A stretch of DNA of 31,935 nt from DASYAE01 sp036501535 (GTDB taxonomy: Bacteria > Actinomycetota > Actinomycetes > Streptomycetales > Catenulisporaceae), in the NCBI GenBank assembly GCA_036501535.1, contig DASYAE010000221.1:1-31935 (forward strand), given 5' to 3'. The notes beneath the pieces are model-generated. The model was not told where the DNA came from. It saw only the letters and a program-made list of their open reading frames with translations, and did not search any database. Of this stretch, positions 22,088 through 30,432 are shown piece after piece. The translations under genes and the position numbers were made by a program. Positions within the stretch are counted from its first letter, which is position 1; each line of letters opens with the position of its first letter.

Positions 22088-23368
22088 ATGACACTCGAAG
22101 CGACCGACCTGCGCCGGCAGTGGGAGACCGACCCCCGCTGGCAGGGAATCAGGCGCGACTACACCGCCGAGGACGTCGTGCGGCTGCGCGGCAGCGTGCA
22201 GGAGGCGCACACGCTCGCGCAGCTCGGCGCCGAGCGGCTGTGGCGGCTGCTGCACGAGGAGAGCCACGTGGCCGCCCTCGGCGCGCTCACCGGAAACCAG
22301 GCGGTACAACAGGTACGCGCCGGGCTTCAGTCCATATACGTATCCGGATGGCAGGTCGCGGCCGACGCCAACGCGGCCGGGCAGACCTACCCCGACCAGA
22401 GCCTTTACCCGGTCAACTCCGTGCCGCAGGTGGTGCGCCGCATCAACAACGCGCTGCTGAGGGCCGACCAGATCACCTGGGCGGAGGGGCAGGCCGACGC
22501 CCCGCACTGGCTCGTCCCGCTCGTCGCCGACGCGGACGCCGGCTTCGGCAGCGTGCTGAACGCCTTCGAGCTGATGAAGTCGATGATCGCGGCCGGCGCC
22601 GCGGGCGTGCACCTCGAGGACCAGCTGGCGACCGAGAAGAAGTGCGGCCACCTCGGCGGGAAGGTGCTCGTCCCGACCAGCGAGCACATCCGCACCCTGA
22701 ACGCCGCCCGGCTGGCGGCGGACGTCTGCGGAGTGCCGACCGTCGTCATCGCCCGCACGGACGCCGAGAGCGCCGCGCTGATGACCAGCGACGTGGACGA
22801 GCGCGACCGCCTCTTCCTGACCGGCGAGCGCACCGCAGAGGGCTACTACCGCACGCGCAACGGGGTCGAGGCGTGCATCGCGCGCGGCCTGGCCTTCGCG
22901 CCCTACGCCGACCTGCTGTGGATGGAGACCTCGACGCCGGACCTGGGCATCGCCAAGGAGTTCGCGGACGCCATCAGGGGCGTGTATCCGGGCAAGATGC
23001 TCGCCTTCAACTGCTCGCCGTCGTTCAACTGGCGCCGGCACCTGGACGACGAGACGATCGCGCGGTTCCAGCTCGAGCTGGCCGCGCTGGGCTACAAGTA
23101 CCAGTTCATCACGCTGGCCGGGTTCCACTCGCTGAACCACTCCATGTTCGAGCTCGCCCGCGGCTACGCCGCCGACGGCATGTCAGCCTACGTGCGCCTG
23201 CAGGAGGCCGAGTTCGCGGCGCAGGAGGTCGGCTACACCGCCACCCGGCACCAGCGGGAGGTGGGCACCGGGTACTTCGACCTCGTCAGCACGGCGATCG
23301 CGCCGAAGTCGGCGACGGTGGCGCTGGCCGGCTCCACCGAGGACGAGCAGTTCTTCTCGAGGCGCTGA
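22088..23368 (+). CDS. aceA: Isocitrate lyase
   Basis: The gene encodes 426 residues with an SD (AGGAGG). It is the full-length class found in mycobacteria (428 aa). The active-site loop KKCGH is intact, in HLEDQLATEKKCGHLGGKVL. Also intact are DADAGFGSVLNAFELMKSMI, VIARTDAESA, FNCSPSFNW and YTATRHQREVGTGYF. The enzyme cleaves isocitrate to glyoxylate and succinate, the first step of the glyoxylate bypass. A PEP-mutase or methylisocitrate-lyase role is unlikely given the KKCGH loop. No malate synthase is in the window. The link to an O-methyltransferase gene by a 41-base spacer is unusual. It may be chance adjacency at the cluster edge, or it may supply glyoxylate or succinate to the pathway. 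Confidence 0.95.
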   Translation: MTLEATDLRRQWETDPRWQGIRRDYTAEDVVRLRGSVQEAHTLAQLGAERLWRLLHEESHVAALGALTGNQAVQQVRAGLQSIYVSGWQVAADANAAGQTYPDQSLYPVNSVPQVVRRINNALLRADQITWAEGQADAPHWLVPLVADADAGFGSVLNAFELMKSMIAAGAAGVHLEDQLATEKKCGHLGGKVLVPTSEHIRTLNAARLAADVCGVPTVVIARTDAESAALMTSDVDERDRLFLTGERTAEGYYRTRNGVEACIARGLAFAPYADLLWMETSTPDLGIAKEFADAIRGVYPGKMLAFNCSPSFNWRRHLDDETIARFQLELAALGYKYQFITLAGFHSLNHSMFELARGYAADGMSAYVRLQEAEFAAQEVGYTATRHQREVGTGYFDLVSTAIAPKSATVALAGSTEDEQFFSRR

Positions 23369-23476
23369 GACCCGCCGCGCGACCCGCGGTCGCGGCCCGC
23401 GGACCTCGGCCGCCGCGCATTTCCCGATCCCAGGCCCCTCCGACGGCGGACCCTGGGACAGTGGAGTGGGCGGTGA

Positions 23477-24721
23477 GTGAGCATGGTGAATCAGACGGGC
23501 CAGCCGAGCCCGGAACCGGAGCCGAAGCCGGACCCCGAGCCGGATCCGAAACCGCATTCGCAACCGAGTCCGCAGCCGGGTCCGCTGCCGAGCCCGCAGC
23601 CAAGTCCGCGGCCGCAACCAAATCCGCGCCCGCGTCCGCAACCGAGCCTGACGAGCCTGCGCGAGGGCGTGGCACCGGCCGACGACACGTCGCGGCGCCG
23701 CTGGATATTCGGCGGCGTCGCGGCTCTCGCGGGCGTTGTGCTGATCGCCGGGGGCGTATATCTGGGTGTTTCGAACCACTCGGGCAGCCCGCCGGCGCCC
23801 ACGGGGCTCGCCCCGCTCACGCCGAGCGGCCGGGTCGGCTCGGTGATCACGAGCCCCGCGAGCCCGGCCCCGGCGGTCAATCCGCTGACCGGCGAGGGCC
23901 CGTCGGGCCGCGTCCTGGCCGTCAAGGTCGACAACGTCGGCGCGGCGCAGTTCGAGCAGTCCGGCCTGGACTCCGCCGACGTCGTCTACGTCATCCAGGT
24001 CGAGGGCGGGCTGAGCCGGTACCTCGCCGTCTTCGACAGCGCGAACGCCCCGGCCTCGGTCGGACCGGTGCGCAGCGCCCGCCAGACCGACATCCCTCTG
24101 CTGGCCGCCTACGGCGACGTCGGCTTCGCCTACTCCGGGGCCATCGCGGGCCTGCTGCCCCAGCTGGCCGTGGCCGACATGCGCAACATCACCCCGGCCG
24201 CCGACCCGGCGCTGTTCAGCAACCACGGCAACGATCCGACCTACATCGACCCGGCCGCGATCTTCGCCGCGTTCCCGGACCTGGCCGAGGAGCAGGACGT
24301 CGGCCTCGGCTTCGGCGCCGAGCCGGCCGGCGGCCAGGCGGCCGGGTCCGTGTCGGTCTCCATGCCGTCCGCCGCGTTCACCTTCACCGCCGTGGGCGAC
24401 AAGTGGCAGGTCTCCGTGGACGGGCACCAGGCCGCCGGCGATCAGGGCCCGACGACGGCCGACAACGTGATCGTGCAGCACGTGCTCGTCGTGCCGGGCG
24501 AGTTCACCGACCACAACGCCGCCCAGCCCGCCAACGAGGTGTTCTCCGAGACCACCGGGGCGGGCGCGGCCGACTTCTACCGCGACGGCGAGGTCTGGCA
24601 CGGCGAGTGGTTGAAGCCCTCTGGCTCCTCCCCCACCGCCTACACGGTCGGCGGCGTCCCGATGTCCCTGGCGCCCGGCCGCACCTGGATCGTGCTGGAC
24701 GGGTCCGCCGGGACCGGCTGA
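23477..24721 (+). CDS. DUF3048 (YerB-like) membrane-anchored protein
   Basis: The gene encodes 414 residues from the GTG at 23477; an ATG two codons later (23483) is equally possible, and GGAG precedes both. The first 55 residues are a Pro-rich charged tail (repeats of the EPEPKPDPEP and QPSPQPGPLP type), cytoplasmic by prediction. One membrane segment follows near 72-97 (IFGGVAALAGVVLIAGGVYL). The extracellular part is DUF3048: RVLAVKVDNVGAAQFEQSGL, DVVYVIQVEGGLSRYLAVF, SVGPVRSARQTDIPLL, and a C-terminal FYRDGEVWHGEWLKPS half. The Bacillus homologue YerB is a lipoprotein of unknown function; here a transmembrane anchor replaces the lipobox. It ends before a very stable terminator. Confidence 0.87.
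   Translation: MSMVNQTGQPSPEPEPKPDPEPDPKPHSQPSPQPGPLPSPQPSPRPQPNPRPRPQPSLTSLREGVAPADDTSRRRWIFGGVAALAGVVLIAGGVYLGVSNHSGSPPAPTGLAPLTPSGRVGSVITSPASPAPAVNPLTGEGPSGRVLAVKVDNVGAAQFEQSGLDSADVVYVIQVEGGLSRYLAVFDSANAPASVGPVRSARQTDIPLLAAYGDVGFAYSGAIAGLLPQLAVADMRNITPAADPALFSNHGNDPTYIDPAAIFAAFPDLAEEQDVGLGFGAEPAGGQAAGSVSVSMPSAAFTFTAVGDKWQVSVDGHQAAGDQGPTTADNVIVQHVLVVPGEFTDHNAAQPANEVFSETTGAGAADFYRDGEVWHGEWLKPSGSSPTAYTVGGVPMSLAPGRTWIVLDGSAGTG
23505..23650. repeat. Degenerate CCGNAN-type repeat encoding a Pro-rich tail
   Basis: About 24 near-identical hexanucleotide units of the form CCG-(GAG/AAG/CAG-like) encode Pro alternating with Glu, Lys, Ser, Gln or Arg at the start of the DUF3048 protein. The repeats are imperfect and in frame. 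Confidence 0.6.
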
Positions 24722-24732
24722 GCCGCGGGCAT

Positions 24733-24780
24733 GCGAACGCTCCTGCCGGGATAGGCGGGCCCGGCAGGAGCGCGGTTCGC
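24733..24780. terminator. Strong bidirectional terminator
   Basis: The arm GCGAAC-GCTCCTGCCGGG (24733-24750) pairs with CCCGGCAGGAGCGCGGTTCGC (ending 24780), leaving one small internal bulge and a 9-base loop. It lies between the convergent DUF3048 (+) and glucanase (-) genes. Confidence 0.82.
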
Positions 24781-24832
24781 GTGCGGTTTCGCAGCCTTGT
24801 GCTACCTCGGGGTCATCGACCCCGCACCCGGG

Positions 24833-26815
24833 TCAGAAACCGATCGCCACCTGGACATATTGCGCATCCGTGGTGTTGAAATCGGACGACTGTCCGTTGT
24901 CGTCGTCGTAGGCGAAGCCGTACTGCAGGCCGTTGACGGCGACCGAGTGCCAGAACGCCGAGTAGTAGTTGCACGGGGCGTTCTCGTAGTAGTCGGACGG
25001 GGTGTTCTGGACCGTGGTCGAGAACTGCGCCACGCAGCGGTTCAGCCCCGCGCACAGGGCCGGGTCGCCGTTCAGCGCCGGGCTGCCGCCGCCCTGGCAG
25101 CCGAACACCTCCTGCGTCGTCTCGGTCGCGCCGACCGATGCGGCGTAGGAGGTCATGTAGCTCGCGTCCGCCCCGCCGGGCTGGAAGGCCGCGATGTCGC
25201 CGGGCGCCGGGATCTTGTACGGCGCGTCCACGGTCGCCAGCTGCTGGAACGCCGCCGGCACGTAGTTCTCGAACTGCGCGAACACGGCGCTCCTGGACTC
25301 CGCGAAGATCGAGTCGTTCTCGCCCACGACGGTGTCGCTGCCGTCCGAGTTGTGCAGGTGGATCGCCAGCGGCAGGCCCCACGCGTCGACCCGCGAGGTG
25401 TCCGCGTTGATCGTGGTGCCGCTGGAGTTCAGCTCGATGAAGTCGGTGTACTGGCTGGTCGTCGAGCCGAGGTAGAAGTTGATCCGGCAGGAGCCGCACG
25501 AGGTCATCGTGTAGTACGGCGACTGCGCGACCGACTCGGTCACGCCGTTGACGCTCCAGTAGACCTCGCTGTCCGGGTAGCTTCCGTTGGTCGCGTTCAG
25601 GAAGTCGAACTCGATCGCGTTGCTCACGCTCGGGATGCTGGAGGTGTTGCCCCAGAACCCGGACGGGAAGCCGCCGAAGCTGCCGCCGCCACCGGTGCTG
25701 GTGCCCGAGGTGAAGGTCATGTAGTTGATGTTCCAGCCGGCGCCGTCCTGGTCGAGGGTCAGCGTCTGGGTGCCCGCGGACAGGCTGAAGCTGACGTCGA
25801 CCGTGGTCCAGGTCTGATACCCGCCGGTGGCCGGGGCCTCGACGTCGCCGGAGATGTTGGAGCCGGAACTGTTGGCCAGGTGCAGGGCGTCGGCGACCGC
25901 GGAGGGCGCGGCCAGGCGGAAGCCGACCGTGTAGGTTCCGGCGGTGGCGACGTTGACCGTGTACTTGAACCACTGTCCGGCCGCGGTCCAGCCGAGGTCG
26001 TAGCCGCCGCCGCTGTCCGAGGTGGCCTCCAGGTCCACGCCGTCCGAGCGGTAGGTGTTGGCGGAGCCGTTGGTCGAGGTGACGTTGTATGCCACGCCCT
26101 GACCGCCGGTGTCGTAGTTCTCTGCCTGAACGGTGCCCGGCACCGCCGCAGCGGTGCCGCCGTAGGGCTGGCTGCCGCTGCCTCCGCCGCCGCTGGTGCT
26201 CGACGCGGTGAAGGTGATGTAGTTGATGTTCCAGCCGTTGCTGTCCTGGTCGACCCGCAGCGTCTGCACGCCGGCCGGCAGGGTGACGCTGGTGGTGACC
26301 GTCGTCCAGTTCTGATATCCGCCGGTGTTCGCGACCGCGACCGAGCCGCTCAGGTTCGTGCCGGAGGAGTTGGCGATGTGCAGCGCGTCGGTGAACCCGT
26401 ACGGCGAGGCCAGCCGGACGCCGACGCTGTAGGTCCCGGCGGTGGCGACGTTGACGGTGTAGTCGAACCACTGTGAGGACGCTGTCCATCCGACGTCGTA
26501 GCCGCCGCCGGTGTCCGTGGTGGCCTCGAGGTCCACGCCGTCCGAGCGGTAGCTGTTCGCGGAACCGTTGGTCGAGGTGACGTTGTAGCCGACACCCTGT
26601 CCGCCGGTGTCGTAGTTCTCCGCCTGAACCGTTCCGGGCACCGCGGCAGGAGTCCCGCCGTAGGGGGAGCCCGCGGCGTAAGCCGCGGTGTGCCCGCTGA
26701 CCAGCACGAGGCTGGACAGGAACGCGGCGGCGACGCCGAAGCGTGCCGCCGACCGCAGGCGGCCCGGTCTGCCGCGCCTTCGCGCGCCCGGCCGCAGAAT
26801 GCCGAAGTACTTCAC
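24833..26815 (-). CDS. Secreted GH64-type beta-1,3-glucanase with two CBM6 modules
   Basis: The gene encodes 660 residues from a GTG at 26815, with AGAGAAGA upstream. A signal peptide covers about 1-48 (twin-Arg-rich start, hydrophobic core, cleavage near AYAAG). Two CBM6 carbohydrate-binding modules follow at about 54-203 and 219-369, each with VPGTVQAENYDTGGQGV and GWNINYITF/MTF, joined by Gly/Ser linkers. The C-terminal GH64/thaumatin-like domain spans about 380-660, with TDFIELNSSG, SRVDAWGLPLAIHLH and LQYGFAYDDDNGQSS. Glu461 and Asp477 are 16 residues apart, the spacing I recall for the catalytic Glu154/Asp170 of the Streptomyces laminaripentaose-producing enzyme. It degrades fungal or algal beta-1,3-glucan outside the cell. 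LacI-type palindromes upstream suggest induction by sugar. Confidence 0.87.
   Translation of the reverse strand: MKYFGILRPGARRRGRPGRLRSAARFGVAAAFLSSLVLVSGHTAAYAAGSPYGGTPAAVPGTVQAENYDTGGQGVGYNVTSTNGSANSYRSDGVDLEATTDTGGGYDVGWTASSQWFDYTVNVATAGTYSVGVRLASPYGFTDALHIANSSGTNLSGSVAVANTGGYQNWTTVTTSVTLPAGVQTLRVDQDSNGWNINYITFTASSTSGGGGSGSQPYGGTAAAVPGTVQAENYDTGGQGVAYNVTSTNGSANTYRSDGVDLEATSDSGGGYDLGWTAAGQWFKYTVNVATAGTYTVGFRLAAPSAVADALHLANSSGSNISGDVEAPATGGYQTWTTVDVSFSLSAGTQTLTLDQDGAGWNINYMTFTSGTSTGGGGSFGGFPSGFWGNTSSIPSVSNAIEFDFLNATNGSYPDSEVYWSVNGVTESVAQSPYYTMTSCGSCRINFYLGSTTSQYTDFIELNSSGTTINADTSRVDAWGLPLAIHLHNSDGSDTVVGENDSIFAESRSAVFAQFENYVPAAFQQLATVDAPYKIPAPGDIAAFQPGGADASYMTSYAASVGATETTQEVFGCQGGGSPALNGDPALCAGLNRCVAQFSTTVQNTPSDYYENAPCNYYSAFWHSVAVNGLQYGFAYDDDNGQSSDFNTTDAQYVQVAIGF
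25709..26656. repeat. Direct repeat of two CBM6-encoding segments
   Basis: The copies at 26207-26656 and 25709-26164 are highly similar DNA. The repeat is offset by 495 bases (165 codons), and near-identical stretches encode VPGTVQAENYDTGGQG and the YRSDGVDLEAT region. It is a recent internal duplication within the glucanase gene. Confidence 0.85.
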
Positions 26816-27063
26816 TGTCTTCTCTCATCTGTAGGTAGGCCGTGCATTTCGGACCGGGTGAAACCGCTCCGCCTGCCGCGCGGGCCCCCGGGCCGGCAGC
26901 CGAACGTGGGCTGTGCGACGCCGGGCCGAGGCCGGTCTGCCGCGGACGGCAGGCCGCTGATGACGGGTAGTGCCATCGGCACCTCGCGGGTACGGATCCT
27001 GGGATCACCGAGTCGATCGCGTGCACCGGGCCGCCCCGCCGGGCGCGCCGGAGGAGAAGCGCG

Positions 27064-27079
27064 CCGGAAACGTTTCCGG
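27064..27079. promoter_or_regulatory. LacI-type palindrome CCGGAAACGTTTCCGG
   Basis: This is a perfect 16-bp palindrome with a central CG, of the type bound by LacI-family sugar regulators (AAACGTTT core). It lies about 250 bases upstream of the glucanase GTG and just past the 3' end of the kinase gene. Confidence 0.55.
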
Positions 27080-27124
27080 TGCAAGCACCGCCGATCCCTG
27101 CGCCGCGTGATCGGACGGATCGTT

Positions 27125-27142
27125 CGGAGAGCGCTCTCCGAG
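27125..27142. promoter_or_regulatory. CebR-like palindrome TCGGAGAGCGCTCTCCGA
   Basis: This perfect 18-bp palindrome has the AGCGCT centre of the Streptomyces CebR box (TGGGAGCGCTCCCA). CebR-type LacI regulators control beta-glucan and cello-oligosaccharide use. It lies about 310 bases upstream of the glucanase start. Confidence 0.55.
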
Positions 27143-27235
27143 AGAGTAAAGCCCTACGCCCGATCGGCGTCAAGGATGTCCGGCGGGCGCGGGCGGCACG
27201 GCGGGCGATACAGCGGGCGGCGCGGCGGGCACCGG

Positions 27236-29227
27236 CTACGCCTCGTCGAGGTTCCAGACCCGCACGGTTCTGTCATCGCCGCCGCTGGCAACGATGGGCA
27301 CCGCGGTGCCGAGCGCGATGGAGTGGACCCGCCCCGCGTGGCCGACGAGCGAGCCGATCGGCTTGTGGGTGCGGTTGACGATCGAGGGCGGCAACGCCTG
27401 CCCCGCCGGATCCGGCACCGCCCAGAGGTCGATCTGCCCGTTCTCACAGCCCGTCGCAACGGTCTTGCCGTCCCGGCTGAAGGCCGCACAGCTCATCTCC
27501 AGGGCACCGAAGCCAGTGACAGGATTCTGCGACGTCGCGGCCCACAGCCGCGCGGACGGGTACGAGGCCGTCGGTGCACACGTGCTGACTATCATGGCGC
27601 CGTCGAGACTGAACTGCAGCGAAAAGGTCTGGCCCGCGTGCGGGATCCGGCCGGCGGCGCAGCCGTCCCCGACGCTCCAGAGGCTGATGGAGTCCTCGTC
27701 TCCGCCCGTGGCGAGGATGCGGTTGTCGGGGCTGAACGCCATGGCGAAGACGGCCTTGGCGCGATGCGGGAGTTCTCCCAGACAGACGCCGGAGGCGACC
27801 GCCCAGAGCAGGATCCCGCCGCCGCCGTCGGCCGTCGCGAGAATCTGGCCGTTGGGACTGAAGGCGATCGCCAGCACCGGCTTGGCGTGCCGGTCGATCA
27901 CGACATCGCAGGTTCGCGCCTCCGCGTCCCACACGCAGACGGTGTTGCCCTGGCCGCCGGTGGCGAGAATCCGGCCGTCAGGGCTCAGCGACACGGGGTT
28001 CCGGCTCCACGCGAAACGGGCTCTCGCGTAGCCTTCCTGCCCGGGTGCCCTGCCTTGCAGGGCGACCGAGGTGCCGGAGGGCAGGTCCCACAACCGGACG
28101 GTTCCGTCGTCGCTGCTGGAGACCAGCCGGCGGCCGTCGCGGGCCAGGGCGACGGCCCTGACCGGGCCGGCGTGGCCGGTGAGCGCGTAGTTCGCAACCT
28201 GCTCATAGCGCTTCCGTCCTGGGTCGGCCTGCGGAAAATGTCGCGCCGGCACGAGGTCCTGCGGGACCGGGAAAGAGACCGGCGGTCCTGCCAGACGAGG
28301 TGGACGAGGCGGCTGAACCTGCTGGATCGGCTGAACCGGCAGAACCGACTGCACTGACTGAACGGGCTGCTGCCCGGTCCAGCCGAGATCGGCGGGCTCG
28401 GCGGCCTCGCCGTGACCGGCCATCCCCGAGAGCAGCCGCGCGGCGTCGACCGCGTTCGGCCGGTGCCGTGGGTCCCTGGCCAACAGCGCTCTGAGTACGG
28501 CGGAGAGCGGGCCGGCGCGCTGCGCGGGCGGTATCGCGTCACGCAGGATCGCCGCGAAGATCTCGGCCGGCGTGTCGCGCCAGAAGGGATCGCGGCACTC
28601 GATGATCCTGTACAGCGTCACCCCGAGCGACCACAGGTCGCTTGCCGCGGTCGGGTTGCCGTTCAGCTGCTCCGGGGCCATGTAGAGCGGCGTTCCGGGG
28701 ACGGTGCCTGGCCGGCTGAGTTCCGGGCTGCTGTCGAGGATCCGCGCCATCCCGAAGTCCGTCACCACGGGTTCGTCTCCCGCCATGAGGATGTTGTCGG
28801 GTTTCAGGTCCCGGTGGATGACGCTGTTGGTGTGGGCGTGCGCCAGGGCCTCGGCCACCTGGGCCCCGATGCGGGCGGCCCGCCACCAGTGCATCGCTCC
28901 CCCGCGCGAGCTGAGCAATCCGAGCGACTCGCCCTCGATGTACTCCATGACGATCCACGGCGCCTCGTCGTGTTCCACGATGTCGTAAACCGTGACAATG
29001 CCCTTATGGCTCAGGCGCGCCGCGGCCCGCGCCTCGCGCAGCGCGCGCTCGACCGTCTGGCGGCGCACCTCGGGAGGACACTCGACGGAGAGCAGCACCT
29101 CCTTCACGGCGACCGTGCGCTCCAGCGTCCGGTCGAAGCCGCGCCAGACGCGCCCCATGCCGCCCTCGCCGATCTTCGAGATCAGCTCATAACGGCCGCT
29201 GATCAACCGCTGCGGGCCGTCCGTCAC
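27236..29227 (-). CDS. Ser/Thr protein kinase fused to a seven-bladed WD40 propeller
   Basis: The gene encodes 663 residues from the GTG at 29227, which has GGGGAGG five bases upstream. An earlier in-frame GTG (29242) would add five residues. The kinase domain (about 10-270) is complete: P-loop GEGGMGRV, Lys42 in VAVKEV, catalytic HRDLKPDN (Asp140), DFG (Asp157) and APE. A Gln/Pro-rich linker (about 270-345) follows. Seven WD-type repeats then end in VRLWDL, VCVWDA, ILLWAV, ISLWSV, ARLWAA, IDLWAV and VRVWNL. There is no membrane segment, so the protein is cytoplasmic. In actinomycetes this fusion is thought to couple phosphorylation to scaffolding of partner proteins. No substrate gene is obvious nearby. 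Confidence 0.92.
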   Translation of the reverse strand: MTDGPQRLISGRYELISKIGEGGMGRVWRGFDRTLERTVAVKEVLLSVECPPEVRRQTVERALREARAAARLSHKGIVTVYDIVEHDEAPWIVMEYIEGESLGLLSSRGGAMHWWRAARIGAQVAEALAHAHTNSVIHRDLKPDNILMAGDEPVVTDFGMARILDSSPELSRPGTVPGTPLYMAPEQLNGNPTAASDLWSLGVTLYRIIECRDPFWRDTPAEIFAAILRDAIPPAQRAGPLSAVLRALLARDPRHRPNAVDAARLLSGMAGHGEAAEPADLGWTGQQPVQSVQSVLPVQPIQQVQPPRPPRLAGPPVSFPVPQDLVPARHFPQADPGRKRYEQVANYALTGHAGPVRAVALARDGRRLVSSSDDGTVRLWDLPSGTSVALQGRAPGQEGYARARFAWSRNPVSLSPDGRILATGGQGNTVCVWDAEARTCDVVIDRHAKPVLAIAFSPNGQILATADGGGGILLWAVASGVCLGELPHRAKAVFAMAFSPDNRILATGGDEDSISLWSVGDGCAAGRIPHAGQTFSLQFSLDGAMIVSTCAPTASYPSARLWAATSQNPVTGFGALEMSCAAFSRDGKTVATGCENGQIDLWAVPDPAGQALPPSIVNRTHKPIGSLVGHAGRVHSIALGTAVPIVASGGDDRTVRVWNLDEA

Positions 29228-29420
29228 CGGCGCCTCCCCCACTGCGGTGGTCGGACCAACATCGACTGCTTACCTTCCCCCGGCTGTCACGTGTCGACCT
29301 GCATCACTCCGCACGAACCCGTGCCTCGGCCGAGTGCGTCGCGCTCCCTAGTGTGCCCTGCCCGACGGGACTGGACCTGCCGCGCGGCGCGATACGTGGC
29401 TATACCGCCCGAATCAAGAA

Positions 29421-30332
29421 TCAACTCAGCCGGCGGGAAGCCGCGCCGGTGCCGCGGAGCTCGCCGACGAGGGTACGCAGCCACGGCTCGCGGAAGGCCG
29501 GTTCACGCACCAGGTGGTGTACCAAGTCGGCGCGGCCCTGACGGGAGCGCGCGTACTTGATGAGGCGCTCGGCCTCATGCAGCGCACGCCGAGTCCCTTC
29601 GCTGCGATCCGGCGCGATGTCGTGGTCGGCCCATCGGTCGCGGGTGAAGGACGCGGTCAGCTTGGGCTGGCAGTCGCCGAGGTAGGTCCAGGTCGGCCAG
29701 TCCAGCGCAACGTTGACCACCGCCGTATGCGGCAGCTCGCGGGTCCAAGCCGCGGCCTGGTGCCACCGCCAGGTCTTCAGGCTCGCCTCGCCGCGCACCA
29801 CGATGCCGACGAAGCGCAGCTTGCGCCGCAGGACGCTCCACGGCTCGCGCGAGTCCTCGGCCCACGAGCGCAGCAGGCGATAGAGGTCCTCGAACGTGCC
29901 GCCCTTGTAGACCAGGTCGCACAGCGCCACTGTCCGCGAGGCGCGCGATATCGCCGCGGGGGTGAACCCGTGCGCCGCGCTGTTCGCGCGCCACTGCCGC
30001 ACCTCACGCGGCGTCAGGTCCGCCAGGCCGCCGGCGCTGGAGAACGGCAGCAGCCGAGGCGCGGTCGCGTGCGACGTGTCCCGCAGCGCGGCGGCCAGCA
30101 GGTCGTGGATCGAGTCGCACGAACGCCCGGCGAAGAAGACCGGGCCGCCGCCGGAGCGCGCCAGCACCTTGGCCGCGCAGGCGACCAGCTCGGGGCGGCG
30201 GTACGGCGCGTGCGTGGTGGAGGCGGGGGCAGAGACAGAGGCGGAGGCGGAGGCGCACAGCGGCATGCCGCCGAGACGGTCTCCGCGCACCAGATCCCAC
30301 CGGAACGGGATCACCGGCTCCGGCACGCTCAT
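29421..30332 (-). CDS. Uncharacterised protein with phosphoribosyltransferase-like motifs
   Basis: The gene encodes 303 residues from the ATG at 30332. A 43-residue upstream extension to 30461 would overlap the transporter's end and is not favoured. I do not recognise a named family. An early Ser/Ala run (CASASASVSAPAS, encoded by an imperfect GAGGCG repeat) follows the start. VFFAGRSCDSIHDLLAAAL and then VALCDLVYKGGTFEDLYRLL resemble the core strands and PRPP-loop (D-x-x-x-x-G-G-T) of type I phosphoribosyltransferases. The rest is Trp/Arg-rich with no membrane segment. It follows narK by 100 bases on the same strand and ends 193 bases before the kinase start. A functional link to either is unproven. 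Confidence 0.55.
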   Translation of the reverse strand: MSVPEPVIPFRWDLVRGDRLGGMPLCASASASVSAPASTTHAPYRRPELVACAAKVLARSGGGPVFFAGRSCDSIHDLLAAALRDTSHATAPRLLPFSSAGGLADLTPREVRQWRANSAAHGFTPAAISRASRTVALCDLVYKGGTFEDLYRLLRSWAEDSREPWSVLRRKLRFVGIVVRGEASLKTWRWHQAAAWTRELPHTAVVNVALDWPTWTYLGDCQPKLTASFTRDRWADHDIAPDRSEGTRRALHEAERLIKYARSRQGRADLVHHLVREPAFREPWLRTLVGELRGTGAASRRLS

Positions 30333-30432
30333 GGCGCGTCCCCCGCAGTCCCCGGCCCGTCCGGCGCCCCGCACCAGAACCCTGCCATGCGCCAAGGGTG
30401 ACAGACGCCCGAACCCGGACGCAGCGCATTTT

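Larger units (their letters stand above)
26816..27235. other. Upstream regulatory region of the glucanase gene
   Basis: About 420 bases separate the glucanase start from the kinase gene's end. They hold the two LacI-type palindromes and the glucanase SD. No other gene is recognised; open frames here are chance frames. Confidence 0.5.

Noticed and set aside
22088..23368. PEP mutase or phosphonate pathway, suggested by an ICL-fold gene together with a ThDP enzyme
   Set aside because: The lyase has the canonical KKCGH loop of isocitrate lyase, not the mutase motif, and no other phosphonate gene is present.
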